NCBI RefSeq assembly: GCF_033843265.1
Contig: NZ_JAWXRD010000037.1
Span: forward strand, 56,349 to 120,348
Direction of reading: 5' to 3'
DNA: 64,000 nucleotides
Origin: Scandinavium lactucae
GTDB taxonomy: Bacteria > Pseudomonadota > Gammaproteobacteria > Enterobacterales > Enterobacteriaceae
Numbering within the stretch: position 1 is the stretch's first letter; every line of letters starts with the position of its first letter. The position numbers and the translations under genes were made by a program. Below, in pieces: positions 1 to 8,756 of this stretch. The notes below the pieces were generated by a model that saw nothing but the letters and a program-made list of their open reading frames with translations, did no database searches and had not been told where the DNA came from.

Positions 1-1197
1 TTTCTGGTGATTGCCGCCACCGATGACGGCGAACTGAACCAGCGCGTTTTCGCGGCGGCGGATGCCCGTCAGCGGCTGGTCAACGTGGTGGATAACCAAC
101 CGCTGTGCTCGTTTATCTTCCCGTCGATCGTCGATCGTTCTCCGCTGATGGTGGCTATCTCCTCCAGCGGCACCGCGCCGGTGCTGGCACGCTTGCTGCG
201 TGAAAAAATTGAAGCGTTACTGCCGACCCATCTCGGGCGGATGGCGGTCACGGCCAGCTACTGGCGACATCATATTCAGACCCGTTTACGCACCATCGAA
301 GAGCGTCGTCGCTTTTGGGAGCGGGTGTTTACCGGGCGCTTTGCCAGCCTGATGGGCGCGGGGAACGAAGCCGCCGCACAGCAGGCGCTGGAAGATGAAC
401 TAAATACGCCGCAGCGCCTGATGGGTGAAATCACTCTGGTAGGTGCTGGGCCGGGGGATGCCGGGCTTCTGACGCTGCGCGGCCTACAGGTTATCCAGCA
501 GGCCGACGTGGTGTTTTACGATCATCTGGTGAGTGAGGGCGTGCGTGAACTGGTGCGCCGCGATGCGGAGATGATCTGCGTCGGTAAACGCGCGGGCACC
601 CACAGCGTGCCGCAGCACGAAACCAACCGCCTGCTGGTGGAAGCCGCGCTGGCCGGGAAAAACGTGGTGCGCCTGAAAGGCGGTGACCCGTTCATTTTTG
701 GTCGCGGCGGCGAAGAGTTACAGGCCGCCGCCGAAGCGGGCGTGCCGTTCCAGGTGGTGCCGGGTGTGACCGCCGCGGCGGGCGCGACGGCCTACGCGGG
801 CATTCCGCTGACCCATCGGGATCACGCCCAGAGCGTGACCTTTGTTACCGGACATTACAAAGCCGACAGCTCGCCGTTTGACTGGGCGCATCTGGCCCAG
901 AGCGGGCAAACGCTGGCGATTTATATGGGCACCATGAAGGCCGCAGAAATCAGCCAGCAGCTGATTGCTCACGGTCGCGACAGCCAAACGCCGGTGGCGG
1001 TGATCAGTCGCGGCACGCGCGCCGATCAGCAGGTGACCGTTGGCACATTACAACAACTCGAAAGCCTCGCGAAAGACGCCCCGATGCCAGCCCTGCTGGT
1101 GGTGGGGGAAGTGGTGCAGCTGCATCACCAGCTCGCCTGGTTTCAACACAATCAACAGCAGGAGGGGTTTAACTCTTCTGTGGTGAATCTGGCTTAG
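1..1197 (+). CDS. cysG: Siroheme synthase CysG-like (CysF), 5' end cut off by the window
   Basis: Makes siroheme, the cofactor of sulfite reductase, from uroporphyrinogen III. The visible 398 codons run in frame from base 1, so the N-terminal NAD-binding part of the CysG dehydrogenase/ferrochelatase domain is outside the window. What remains is the end of that domain (SSSGTAPVLARLLREKIE) and a full uroporphyrinogen-III C-methyltransferase domain with its glycine-rich SAM motif (VGAGPGDAGLLTLRG), GGDPFIFGRGGEE and PGVTAAAG. It lies 23 bp upstream of cysD in the same direction, so it is probably the first gene of a cysG-cysD-cysN-cysC operon. E. coli has its only cysG beside nirBDC; a cysG homologue called cysF ahead of cysDNC is known from Klebsiella aerogenes. 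Whether a second cysG exists elsewhere cannot be seen. Confidence 0.93.
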   Translation, partial: FLVIAATDDGELNQRVFAAADARQRLVNVVDNQPLCSFIFPSIVDRSPLMVAISSSGTAPVLARLLREKIEALLPTHLGRMAVTASYWRHHIQTRLRTIEERRRFWERVFTGRFASLMGAGNEAAAQQALEDELNTPQRLMGEITLVGAGPGDAGLLTLRGLQVIQQADVVFYDHLVSEGVRELVRRDAEMICVGKRAGTHSVPQHETNRLLVEAALAGKNVVRLKGGDPFIFGRGGEELQAAAEAGVPFQVVPGVTAAAGATAYAGIPLTHRDHAQSVTFVTGHYKADSSPFDWAHLAQSGQTLAIYMGTMKAAEISQQLIAHGRDSQTPVAVISRGTRADQQVTVGTLQQLESLAKDAPMPALLVVGEVVQLHHQLAWFQHNQQQEGFNSSVVNLA

Positions 1198-1220
1198 CCC
1201 AGGCCCTAAAAGGAACGGTT

Positions 1221-2129
1221 ATGGACCAAAAACGACTCACTCACCTGCGCCAGCTGGAGGCGGAAAGCATCCATATTATCCGCGAGGTGGCGGCAGAATT
1301 TTCCAATCCGGTGATGATGTACTCCATCGGCAAAGATTCCAGCGTGATGCTGCACCTGGCGCGTAAAGCGTTCTATCCGGGCACGCTGCCGTTCCCGCTG
1401 CTGCACGTGGATACCGGCTGGAAATTCCGTGAGATGTACGAGTTCCGTGACCGCACTGCGAAGGCTTACGGCTGCGAATTGCTGGTGCATAAAAACCCGG
1501 AAGGCGTGGCGATGGGGATTAACCCGTTCGTCCACGGTAGCGCCAAACATACCGACATCATGAAAACGGAAGGTCTGAAGCAGGCCCTGAACAAGTACGG
1601 TTTCGATGCGGCATTCGGCGGGGCACGTCGTGATGAAGAGAAGTCGCGCGCCAAAGAGCGAATCTACTCCTTCCGCGACCGTTTCCACCGCTGGGATCCG
1701 AAAAACCAGCGTCCGGAACTGTGGCACAACTACAACGGCCAGATTAACAAAGGCGAAAGCATCCGCGTGTTCCCGCTCTCCAACTGGACCGAGTTGGATA
1801 TCTGGCAGTACATCTATCTGGAAAATATTGAAATCGTTCCGCTGTATCTGGCCGCGCCGCGCCCGGTACTGGAGCGCGACGGTATGTTGATGATGATCGA
1901 CGACGATCGGATCAATCTGCAGCCTGGTGAAGTCATCAAGCAGCAGATGGTGCGCTTCCGTACCCTCGGCTGCTGGCCGTTGACTGGCGCGGTGGAATCG
2001 AACGCGCAGACGTTACCGGAAATTATTGAAGAGATGCTGGTGTCGACCACCAGTGAACGCCAGGGCCGCATGATTGACCGCGACCAGGCAGGCTCCATGG
2101 AGCTGAAGAAACGCCAGGGTTATTTCTAA
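1221..2129 (+). CDS. cysD: Sulfate adenylyltransferase subunit 2
   Basis: Catalytic subunit of ATP sulfurylase, which makes adenosine 5'-phosphosulfate (APS) from ATP and sulfate; the first step of assimilatory sulfate reduction in the cytosol. The protein has 302 residues, the usual family length. It carries the PP-loop motif YSIGKDSSVML near residues 35-45 and the conserved FGGARRDEEKSRAKER segment near residues 132-147. The start follows a good ribosome site (AAAGGAACGGTT). cysN begins 9 bp after its stop, and the two products form a heterodimer in which GTP hydrolysis by CysN drives the reaction. Confidence 0.98.
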   Translation: MDQKRLTHLRQLEAESIHIIREVAAEFSNPVMMYSIGKDSSVMLHLARKAFYPGTLPFPLLHVDTGWKFREMYEFRDRTAKAYGCELLVHKNPEGVAMGINPFVHGSAKHTDIMKTEGLKQALNKYGFDAAFGGARRDEEKSRAKERIYSFRDRFHRWDPKNQRPELWHNYNGQINKGESIRVFPLSNWTELDIWQYIYLENIEIVPLYLAAPRPVLERDGMLMMIDDDRINLQPGEVIKQQMVRFRTLGCWPLTGAVESNAQTLPEIIEEMLVSTTSERQGRMIDRDQAGSMELKKRQGYF

Positions 2130-2138
2130 GGAGCCGCC

Positions 2139-3569
2139 ATGAACACAACGATTGCACAACAGATTGCCGATGAAGGCGGTGTGGAAGCGTACCTGCACGC
2201 TCAGCAGCATAAAAGCCTGCTGCGTTTCCTGACCTGCGGCAGCGTGGATGACGGCAAAAGTACCCTGATTGGTCGCCTGCTGCACGACACTCGCCAGATT
2301 TATGAAGATCAGCTCTCTTCCCTGCACAATGACAGCAAACGTCACGGCACCCAGGGCGAGAAGCTTGACCTGGCGCTGCTGGTGGATGGCCTGCAGGCCG
2401 AACGCGAGCAGGGCATTACCATCGACGTGGCGTACCGCTATTTCTCCACCGAGAAGCGCAAATTTATTATCGCCGACACCCCGGGCCACGAGCAGTACAC
2501 CCGCAACATGGCGACCGGGGCATCGACCTGTGACCTGGCGATCCTGCTGATGGATGCACGTAAAGGCGTGCTCGATCAGACCCGTCGCCACAGCTTTATC
2601 TCCACGCTGCTGGGCATCAAACACCTGGTGGTGGCGGTGAACAAAATGGACCTGGTGGACTACAGCGAAGAGACCTTTAATGCGATCCGCGATGCCTATC
2701 TGACTTTTGCCGGGCAACTGCCGGGCGAACTGGATATCCGCTTCGTGCCGCTGTCGGCGCTGGAAGGGGATAACGTCGCCAGCCAGAGCGATAAAATGCC
2801 GTGGTATAGCGGCCCGACGCTGCTCGAAGTGCTGGAAACCGTGGAGATCAAACGGGTGGTCGAAAACCAGCCGCTGCGCTTCCCGGTGCAGTATGTCAAT
2901 CGTCCAAACCTTGATTTCCGTGGCTATGCGGGCACGCTGGCCTCCGGCTCCGTGAAAGTGGGGCAGCGCCTGAAAGTGCTACCGTCCGGTGTGGAATCCA
3001 CCGTGGCGCGTATCGTCACGTTTGACGGTGACCTACAGGAAGCCGCCGCCGGGGAAGCCATAACCCTGGTGCTGAAAGATGAGATTGATATCAGCCGGGG
3101 TGATCTGCTGGTCGATGTGAGTGAAACGCTGCCCGCGGTGCAACGTGCCAGCGTGGACGTGGTATGGATGGCGGAGCAGCCTGTCCAGCCGGGGCAAAGC
3201 TATGAAATCAAAATCGCGGGCAAGAAAACCCGGGCGCGCGTCGACGCGATTCAATATCAGGTAGACATCAACAACCTGACGCAGCGAGAAGTGACCAGCC
3301 TGCCGCTAAACGGCATTGGACTGGTGGAGTTGACCTTTGATGAACCGCTGGTGCTCGACAAATATCAGCATAACCCGGTTACCGGGGGGCTTATCTTTAT
3401 CGACCGTTTAACCAACGTCACGGTCGGGGCTGGAATGGTTCGCGAGCCGCAGCAGGACGCCATTGCCGCGGTTAACGGGGATTTCAGCGCGTTCGAACTG
3501 GAGCTTAACGCCCTGGTTCGCAAGCACTTCCCGCACTGGGGCGCGCGTGACCTGCTGGGAGGTAAGTGA
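2139..3569 (+). CDS. cysN: Sulfate adenylyltransferase subunit 1 (GTPase)
   Basis: GTP-binding regulatory subunit of ATP sulfurylase, of the EF-Tu-like GTPase family. In 476 residues it shows G1 GSVDDGKS at about 34-41, G3 DTPGHEQY near 112-119 and G4 NKMD near 167-170, then two EF-Tu-like beta-barrel domains. The start lies behind AAGGAGCCGCC, 9 bp after cysD. The TGA stop shares its last base with the cysC ATG. There is no C-terminal APS kinase fusion, as expected because cysC is a separate gene here. Confidence 0.98.
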   Translation: MNTTIAQQIADEGGVEAYLHAQQHKSLLRFLTCGSVDDGKSTLIGRLLHDTRQIYEDQLSSLHNDSKRHGTQGEKLDLALLVDGLQAEREQGITIDVAYRYFSTEKRKFIIADTPGHEQYTRNMATGASTCDLAILLMDARKGVLDQTRRHSFISTLLGIKHLVVAVNKMDLVDYSEETFNAIRDAYLTFAGQLPGELDIRFVPLSALEGDNVASQSDKMPWYSGPTLLEVLETVEIKRVVENQPLRFPVQYVNRPNLDFRGYAGTLASGSVKVGQRLKVLPSGVESTVARIVTFDGDLQEAAAGEAITLVLKDEIDISRGDLLVDVSETLPAVQRASVDVVWMAEQPVQPGQSYEIKIAGKKTRARVDAIQYQVDINNLTQREVTSLPLNGIGLVELTFDEPLVLDKYQHNPVTGGLIFIDRLTNVTVGAGMVREPQQDAIAAVNGDFSAFELELNALVRKHFPHWGARDLLGGK

Positions 3570-4174
3570 TGGCCCAGCATGACGAAAACGTCGTCTGGCA
3601 CGCGCATCCTGTGACGCAACAACAGCGCGAACAGCTCCACGGTCACCGTGGGGTTGTGCTGTGGTTTACCGGGCTTTCGGGCTCGGGAAAATCCACCGTG
3701 GCGGGGGCGCTGGAGGAAGCGCTGCATCGCCTCGGCGTCAGCACCTACCTGCTGGATGGGGACAATGTGCGCCACGGGCTGTGCAGCGATTTAGGCTTTA
3801 GTGACGATGATCGCAAAGAGAACATCCGTCGGGTCGGGGAAGTGGCGAAGCTGATGGTCGATGCGGGGTTGGTGGTGCTGACGGCCTTCATTTCACCTCA
3901 TCGCGCTGAGCGACAGATGGTGCGCGATCGTGTCGGAGCTGAGCGTTTCGTGGAAGTCTTCGTCGACACGCCGCTGGCGGTGTGCGAAACGCGCGATCCG
4001 AAAGGGTTATACAAAAAAGCGCGCGCCGGAGAACTGCATAATTTCACCGGAATTGACGCGGTGTACGAAGCCCCGGAAACGGCAGAAATTCACCTCGATG
4101 GCGAACAATTGGTAACAAATTTGGTTAACCAATTATTAGACCTGCTGAGACAGGGCGATATTATCAGATCCTGA
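3569..4174 (+). CDS. cysC: Adenylylsulfate (APS) kinase
   Basis: Phosphorylates APS to PAPS, the substrate of PAPS reductase CysH. The 201-residue protein matches the family length. The P-loop GLSGSGKS is at residues 35-42, followed by LDGDNVRHGL for APS binding and the RDPKGLYKKARAGE lid segment. The chosen ATG overlaps the cysN stop by one base; a GTG one codon upstream is also open but agrees less well with the conserved N-terminus MxxHDENVVWH. It is the last gene of the sulfate activation operon and is followed by a GC-rich hairpin. Confidence 0.98.
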   Translation: MAQHDENVVWHAHPVTQQQREQLHGHRGVVLWFTGLSGSGKSTVAGALEEALHRLGVSTYLLDGDNVRHGLCSDLGFSDDDRKENIRRVGEVAKLMVDAGLVVLTAFISPHRAERQMVRDRVGAERFVEVFVDTPLAVCETRDPKGLYKKARAGELHNFTGIDAVYEAPETAEIHLDGEQLVTNLVNQLLDLLRQGDIIRS

Positions 4175-4179
4175 GACCG

Positions 4180-4195
4180 GGCCGGTTTTCCGGCC
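4180..4195 (+). terminator. GC-rich hairpin after cysC
   Basis: A perfect 6-bp stem GGCCGG / CCGGCC with a TTTT loop begins 6 bases after the cysC stop. No T-run follows, so it is either a weak terminator or an mRNA 3'-end stabilising hairpin ahead of ygbE. Confidence 0.45.
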
Positions 4196-4216
4196 TGTCA
4201 GGAGACAGGATTTGAT

Positions 4217-4543
4217 ATGCGCCATACCCAAAACATCACCATTACTCGCACAGAGCCCATGACTACCGATACCGAAGAGACCACCTGGTCTCTGCCCGGT
4301 GCGGTCGTGGGTTTTGTCGCGTGGCTGTTAGCGCTGGGTATTCCCTTTCTGCTTTACGGTAGCAACACGCTGTTCTTCTTCCTCTACACCTGGCCCTTCT
4401 TTCTGGCACTGCTGCCCGTTTCGGTGGTGATTGGCATTGCGCTGCATTCACTGATGAACGGCAAACTCCTCTACAGTATTGTGGTGACGCTGATAACTGT
4501 CGGGGCGCTCTTTGGCCTGCTGTTTCTGTGGCTGTTGGGCTAA
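4217..4543 (+). CDS. ygbE: DUF3561 family inner membrane protein YgbE
   Basis: A 108-residue predicted inner membrane protein with no established function. It has a polar N-terminus of about 28 residues and three hydrophobic stretches at roughly 29-47, 52-75 and 84-107. It ends in a WLLG tail like E. coli YgbE and sits in the same place, between cysC and ftsB. The start follows CAGGAGACAGGATTTGAT. Identity is clear from the conserved core (TTWSLPGAVVGF, FFLALLPV, IALHSLM). Confidence 0.93.
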   Translation: MRHTQNITITRTEPMTTDTEETTWSLPGAVVGFVAWLLALGIPFLLYGSNTLFFFLYTWPFFLALLPVSVVIGIALHSLMNGKLLYSIVVTLITVGALFGLLFLWLLG

Positions 4544-4694
4544 GCGCCCACGGATGTGTATTCGTTTCTATTGAGACCTACGACTCGACGGGTAAAATGT
4601 GGTACATTCCCCGCGATACGCGGCATCGTCCGCAGGCCGGGGTAGAGCACGTCGGCACGATATGGGATGATGATGCCGTTTTTCAGGGGGCAGG

Positions 4695-5012
4695 ATGGGT
4701 AAATTAACACTGCTATTGCTGGCCTTGCTGGTCTGGCTACAGTACTCGCTGTGGTTCGGCAAGAATGGTCTTCATGACTACAGTCGCGTCAATGAAGACG
4801 TGGCCGCTCAGCAGGCAACGAACGCCAAACTTAAAGCGCGCAACGATCAGCTTTTCGCCGAAATTGACGACCTCAACGGCGGCCAGGAAGCTATCGAAGA
4901 ACGTGCTCGCAACGAACTCAGCATGACTCGCCCAGGCGAAACCTTCTATCGTTTGGTGCCGGATGCGTCTAAACGCAATCAGGCTCAGGGTTCGGGGCAG
5001 AACAATCGATAA
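4695..5012 (+). CDS. ftsB: Cell division protein FtsB
   Basis: Bitopic divisome protein that forms a complex with FtsL and FtsQ at the septum and takes part in activating septal wall synthesis. In 105 residues it shows a short cytoplasmic N-terminus, one membrane segment at about 4-21 (LTLLLLALLVWLQYSLWF), a periplasmic coiled coil rich in A/L/N/E (about 30-70) and the conserved ELSMTRPGETFYRLVP segment. The ATG is preceded by GGGGGCAGG. ispD follows 20 bp downstream in the same direction, as in E. coli. Confidence 0.97.
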   Translation: MGKLTLLLLALLVWLQYSLWFGKNGLHDYSRVNEDVAAQQATNAKLKARNDQLFAEIDDLNGGQEAIEERARNELSMTRPGETFYRLVPDASKRNQAQGSGQNNR

Positions 5013-5032
5013 ACATAAGCCAGGATAACCGC

Positions 5033-5743
5033 ATGGCAACCACTTTTCCGGGCGTTTGTGCCGTGGTGCCGGCAGCCGGTTTTGGCCGCCGTATGCAAAC
5101 GGAATGCCCGAAGCAATATCTCTCAATCGGTAACAAAACGATTCTCGAACACGCGGTCGCCGCTCTGCTGGCGCACCCGCGTGTTGATCGCGTCATTATC
5201 GCCATCAGCGACGGTGACATGCGTTTTCAGCAGCTCCCGCTCGCCAATCATCCGCAGGTCACCGTCGTTGAAGGGGGTGCCGAACGCGCCGATTCTGTCC
5301 TGGCCGGGTTGCGGGCTGCGGGTGATGCGCCATGGGTGCTGGTCCACGATGCCGCGCGTCCGTGCCTGCATCAGGAGGATTTGGCGAACTTACTGGCGCT
5401 GAGCGACACCAGCCGCGTCGGCGGGATCCTCGCCGCCCCGGTACGCGATACCATGAAACGTGCCGAGCCCGGTAAAGAGGCGATCGCCCATACCGTCGAC
5501 CGAATCGACCTTTGGCACGCGTTAACCCCGCAGTTTTTCCCCCGAGAACTCCTTTTTGACTGCCTCACGCGCGCGCTCAACGAAGGCGCGACGATCACCG
5601 ATGAGGCCTCGGCGCTGGAATATTGTGGCTTCCACCCCCAGCTGGTCCCAGGCCGGGCTGATAATATTAAAGTGACCCGCCCGGAAGACCTGGCGCTAGC
5701 AGAATTTTACCTTTCCCGTTGCGGACTTCAGGAGCAGGCATAA
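5033..5743 (+). CDS. ispD: 2-C-methyl-D-erythritol 4-phosphate cytidylyltransferase
   Basis: Third step of the MEP isoprenoid pathway: transfers CMP from CTP to methylerythritol 4-phosphate. The 236-residue protein has the nucleotide-binding PAAGFGRRM at residues 13-21 followed by PKQYL at 26-30, then VHDAARPC and the C-terminal NIKVTRPEDLALAE. The stop codon TAA shares one base with the ispF ATG, so the two neighbouring pathway enzymes are probably translationally coupled. Confidence 0.98.
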   Translation: MATTFPGVCAVVPAAGFGRRMQTECPKQYLSIGNKTILEHAVAALLAHPRVDRVIIAISDGDMRFQQLPLANHPQVTVVEGGAERADSVLAGLRAAGDAPWVLVHDAARPCLHQEDLANLLALSDTSRVGGILAAPVRDTMKRAEPGKEAIAHTVDRIDLWHALTPQFFPRELLFDCLTRALNEGATITDEASALEYCGFHPQLVPGRADNIKVTRPEDLALAEFYLSRCGLQEQA

Positions 5744-6222
5744 TGCGAATTGGACACGGTTTTGACGTACACGCCTTCGGTGGCGAGGGCCCGATTATCA
5801 TTGGCGGCGTGCGCGTGCCATACGAAAAAGGCCTGCTGGCCCATTCCGATGGCGACGTGGCGCTGCATGCGCTGACCGATGCGCTGCTCGGCGCGGCGGC
5901 GTTGGGCGATATCGGCAAGCTGTTTCCGGATACCGACCCGGCGTTCAAGGGCGCGGACAGCCGCGAACTGCTGCGTGAAGCCTGGCGTCGAATCCAGGCC
6001 AAAGGCTACACACTCGGTAACGTTGACGTCACCATCATCGCCCAGGCACCTAAAATGCTGCCGCATATCCCACAGATGCGCGTGTTTATCGCCGAAGATT
6101 TAGGTTGCCACATGGACGATGTCAACGTGAAGGCGACCACCACTGAGAAGCTTGGCTTTACCGGACGCGGGGAAGGCATCGCCTGCGAAGCGGTGGCCCT
6201 GCTGCACAAGGCGCGCCCATGA
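5743..6222 (+). CDS. ispF: 2-C-methyl-D-erythritol 2,4-cyclodiphosphate synthase
   Basis: Cyclises the CDP-ME 2-phosphate to MEcPP in the MEP pathway. The 159-residue protein starts MRIGHGFDVHAF with metal ligands Asp8 and His10; a third ligand is the His in LLAHSDGDV. KATTTEKLGFTGRGEGIACEA is the typical C-terminal segment. The start overlaps the ispD stop by one base; an upstream in-frame start inside ispD would add an unconserved extension. The TGA stop overlaps the truD ATG (ATGA). Confidence 0.98.
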   Translation: MRIGHGFDVHAFGGEGPIIIGGVRVPYEKGLLAHSDGDVALHALTDALLGAAALGDIGKLFPDTDPAFKGADSRELLREAWRRIQAKGYTLGNVDVTIIAQAPKMLPHIPQMRVFIAEDLGCHMDDVNVKATTTEKLGFTGRGEGIACEAVALLHKARP

Positions 6223-7268
6223 TTGGTTTTGATGAGCTGACGTACCTGCACGGTAAACCGCAGGGGCAGGGGCTGCTGAAGGCCAACCCGGAAGACTTTC
6301 TGGTGGTCGAAGATTTAGGTTTTGCGCCGGACGGTGAGGGCGAACATCTGCTGGTGCGCGTCCTCAAAAATGGCTGTAATACCCGTTTTGTGGCTGATGC
6401 GCTGGCGAAATTCCTTAAAGTCCATGCCCGTGAAGTGAGCTTTGCCGGGCAGAAAGACAAACATGCGGTTACTGAACAGTGGCTGTGCGTCCGTCTGCCG
6501 GGCAAAGAGATGCCGGATTTAAGCAACTTTGAGCTTGAGGGCTGCCAGGTGCTGGAATATGCCCGCCACAAGCGCAAGCTGCGCCTCGGGGCATTGAAAG
6601 GTAACGCGTTTACCCTGGTGCTGCGCGAAGTCAGCAACCGCGAGGACGTGGAAGCGCGCTTACACGCGATTGTCGACCAGGGCGTGCCGAACTATTTCGG
6701 CGCACAGCGATTTGGCCTCGGCGGCAGCAACTTGCAGGGGGCGCTGCGCTGGGCACAGAGCGATGCGCCGGTACGCGATCGTAATAAACGCAGTTTTTGG
6801 TTGTCGGCGGCCCGCAGCGCGTTGTTTAATCAGTTGGTCAGCGAGCGTTTAAAAAAACCGGACTTTAATCAAGTTGTTGACGGCGATGCGCTACAATTAG
6901 CGGGACGCGGGAGCTGGTTTGTGGCAACGGATGAAGAAATGCCCGAACTTCAGTCCCGGGTTGATAATCGCGAGCTGATGATTACCGCCTCGCTGCCCGG
7001 TAGCGGCGAGTGGGGAACGCAGCGTGCGGCACTGGAATTTGAGCAACACACGCTGGCGGAAGAATCGCTGTTGCAGTCGTTATTGCTGCGCGAAAAAGTC
7101 GATGCAGCGCGGCGAGCCATGCTGCTCTACCCGCAACAGCTGAGCTGGAACTGGTGGGATGACGTAACCGTTGAGGTGCGTTTCTGGCTGCCGGCAGGTA
7201 GTTTTGCCACCAGTGTGGTAAGGGAACTTATCAACACAACAGGTGATTATGCGAATATTGCTGAGTAA
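6219..7268 (+). CDS. truD: tRNA pseudouridine(13) synthase
   Basis: Makes pseudouridine at position 13 of tRNA-Glu and some other tRNAs. The 349-residue protein has the TruD-family catalytic Asp80 in AGQKDKHAVTEQ (about 76-87), then the VPNYFGAQRFGLGGSN motif near 165 and the inserted TruD-specific domain. It overlaps ispF by four bases (ATGA) and surE by 20, so the genes from ispD to pcm form a tightly packed run. Confidence 0.97.
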   Translation: MIGFDELTYLHGKPQGQGLLKANPEDFLVVEDLGFAPDGEGEHLLVRVLKNGCNTRFVADALAKFLKVHAREVSFAGQKDKHAVTEQWLCVRLPGKEMPDLSNFELEGCQVLEYARHKRKLRLGALKGNAFTLVLREVSNREDVEARLHAIVDQGVPNYFGAQRFGLGGSNLQGALRWAQSDAPVRDRNKRSFWLSAARSALFNQLVSERLKKPDFNQVVDGDALQLAGRGSWFVATDEEMPELQSRVDNRELMITASLPGSGEWGTQRAALEFEQHTLAEESLLQSLLLREKVDAARRAMLLYPQQLSWNWWDDVTVEVRFWLPAGSFATSVVRELINTTGDYANIAE

Positions 7269-8010
7269 CGATGATGGGATCCATGCGCCGGGGATCCAGA
7301 CCCTGGCGAAGGCCTTGCGCGAGTTCGCCGAGGTCCAGGTTGTTGCACCCGATCGTAACCGCAGTGGGGCGTCTAATTCGCTGACCCTGGAATCCTCTCT
7401 TCGTACCTTCACTTTTGACAACGGTGATATCGCCGTGCAGATGGGCACCCCAACGGACTGCGTGTTTCTTGGGGTCAATACCCTGATGCGTCCGCGTCCG
7501 GATGTCGTGGTCTCCGGGATCAACGCCGGGCCCAATCTGGGCGATGACGTTATCTATTCCGGTACGGTGGCGGCAGCGATGGAAGGCCGACATCTCGGTT
7601 TCCCGGCGCTGGCCGTTTCGCTGAACGGTTATACCCATTACGACACGGCGGCGGCGGTGACCTGTTCCATCCTGCGTGCATTAGCGCGTGAACCACTGCG
7701 CACCGGGCGTATTCTTAATATCAACGTCCCGGACCTGCCGCTGTCAGAAATCAAAGGCATTCGCGTGACCCGCTGTGGCAGCCGCCATCCGGCGGATAAA
7801 GTGATCCCGCAGCAGGATCCGCGCGGCAACACGCTCTACTGGATAGGGCCGCCGGGCGAAAAATGCGATGCGGGGCCGGATACTGATTTTGCCGCCGTCG
7901 ATGAAGGCTACGTTTCCGTCACGCCTTTGCACGTTGATTTGACCGCTCACAGCGCCCAGGAGGTGGTCTCCGGCTGGCTGGATCGTGTGGGAGTTGATGT
8001 GCAATGGTAA
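7249..8010 (+). CDS. surE: 5'/3'-nucleotidase SurE
   Basis: Metal-dependent nucleoside monophosphate phosphatase with some exopolyphosphatase activity. The 253-residue protein begins MRILLSNDDG with the metal-binding pair Asp8-Asp9, then NRSGASNSLT and the SGINAGPNLGDDVIYSGTVAAAMEG motif. I chose the ATG because it matches the conserved N-terminus; a GTG two codons upstream is also open. The start lies inside truD and the end overlaps pcm by 7 bases. surE-pcm-nlpD-rpoS is the usual order. Confidence 0.97.
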   Translation: MRILLSNDDGIHAPGIQTLAKALREFAEVQVVAPDRNRSGASNSLTLESSLRTFTFDNGDIAVQMGTPTDCVFLGVNTLMRPRPDVVVSGINAGPNLGDDVIYSGTVAAAMEGRHLGFPALAVSLNGYTHYDTAAAVTCSILRALAREPLRTGRILNINVPDLPLSEIKGIRVTRCGSRHPADKVIPQQDPRGNTLYWIGPPGEKCDAGPDTDFAAVDEGYVSVTPLHVDLTAHSAQEVVSGWLDRVGVDVQW

Positions 8011-8630
8011 GCAAACGCGTACAAAGTCTTCTCAATCAGTTACGTAATCAGGGGATTATGGACGAGCGCGTGCTCGACGCCATTGCCCATGTGCCACGCG
8101 AAAAATTTATTGATGAAGCCTTTGAACACAAAGCGTGGGAAAACGTCGCGCTGCCAATCGGTCAGGGGCAAACCATCTCGCAGCCTTATATGGTGGCGCG
8201 GATGACCGAACTGCTTGAATTGACACCGGAATCCCGGGTACTGGAAATCGGCACGGGCTCGGGCTACCAGACGGCGATTCTGGCGCATCTGGTCCACCAT
8301 GTGTGTTCCGTTGAGCGGATTAAGAGCCTGCAATGGCACGCCCGGCGTCGCCTCAAGCAGCTCGATTTACATAACGTTTCAACTCGCCACGGTGATGGAT
8401 GGCAGGGATGGCACGCCAGAGCGCCATTTGATGCCATTATTGTCACCGCGGCACCGCTGGAAATTCCAGCCGCATTGATGTCGCAATTGGATGAGGGCGG
8501 TATTCTCGTTCTACCTGTCGGAGAGGAACATCAGGTTCTTAAACGTGTTGTTCGACGCGGAGACGAATTTATCATCGACACCGTGGAAACGGTTCGCTTT
8601 GTGCCTTTAGTGAAAGGCGAGCTGGCGTAA
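8004..8630 (+). CDS. pcm: Protein-L-isoaspartate O-methyltransferase
   Basis: Uses SAM to methylate isoaspartyl residues in aged proteins so that they can return to aspartate. The 208-residue protein shows the SAM-binding motif VLEIGTGSGYQTA at about 79-91 and the upstream PIGQGQTISQPYMVARM typical of the family. The start overlaps the surE stop. A 126-bp gap follows, which carries the nlpD promoter region. Confidence 0.97.
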   Translation: MVSKRVQSLLNQLRNQGIMDERVLDAIAHVPREKFIDEAFEHKAWENVALPIGQGQTISQPYMVARMTELLELTPESRVLEIGTGSGYQTAILAHLVHHVCSVERIKSLQWHARRRLKQLDLHNVSTRHGDGWQGWHARAPFDAIIVTAAPLEIPAALMSQLDEGGILVLPVGEEHQVLKRVVRRGDEFIIDTVETVRFVPLVKGELA

Positions 8631-8756
8631 TACAGGAGTTTTCTTGTTTCTTTTGACACGCATTTTGGCGTAGGGTGAGCGCACTTTTTTTGTGTGATTA
8701 CCGTCACTTTTCACGGTTTATACGACACTGACAGTTAACACATTCCTGGGGGATAA

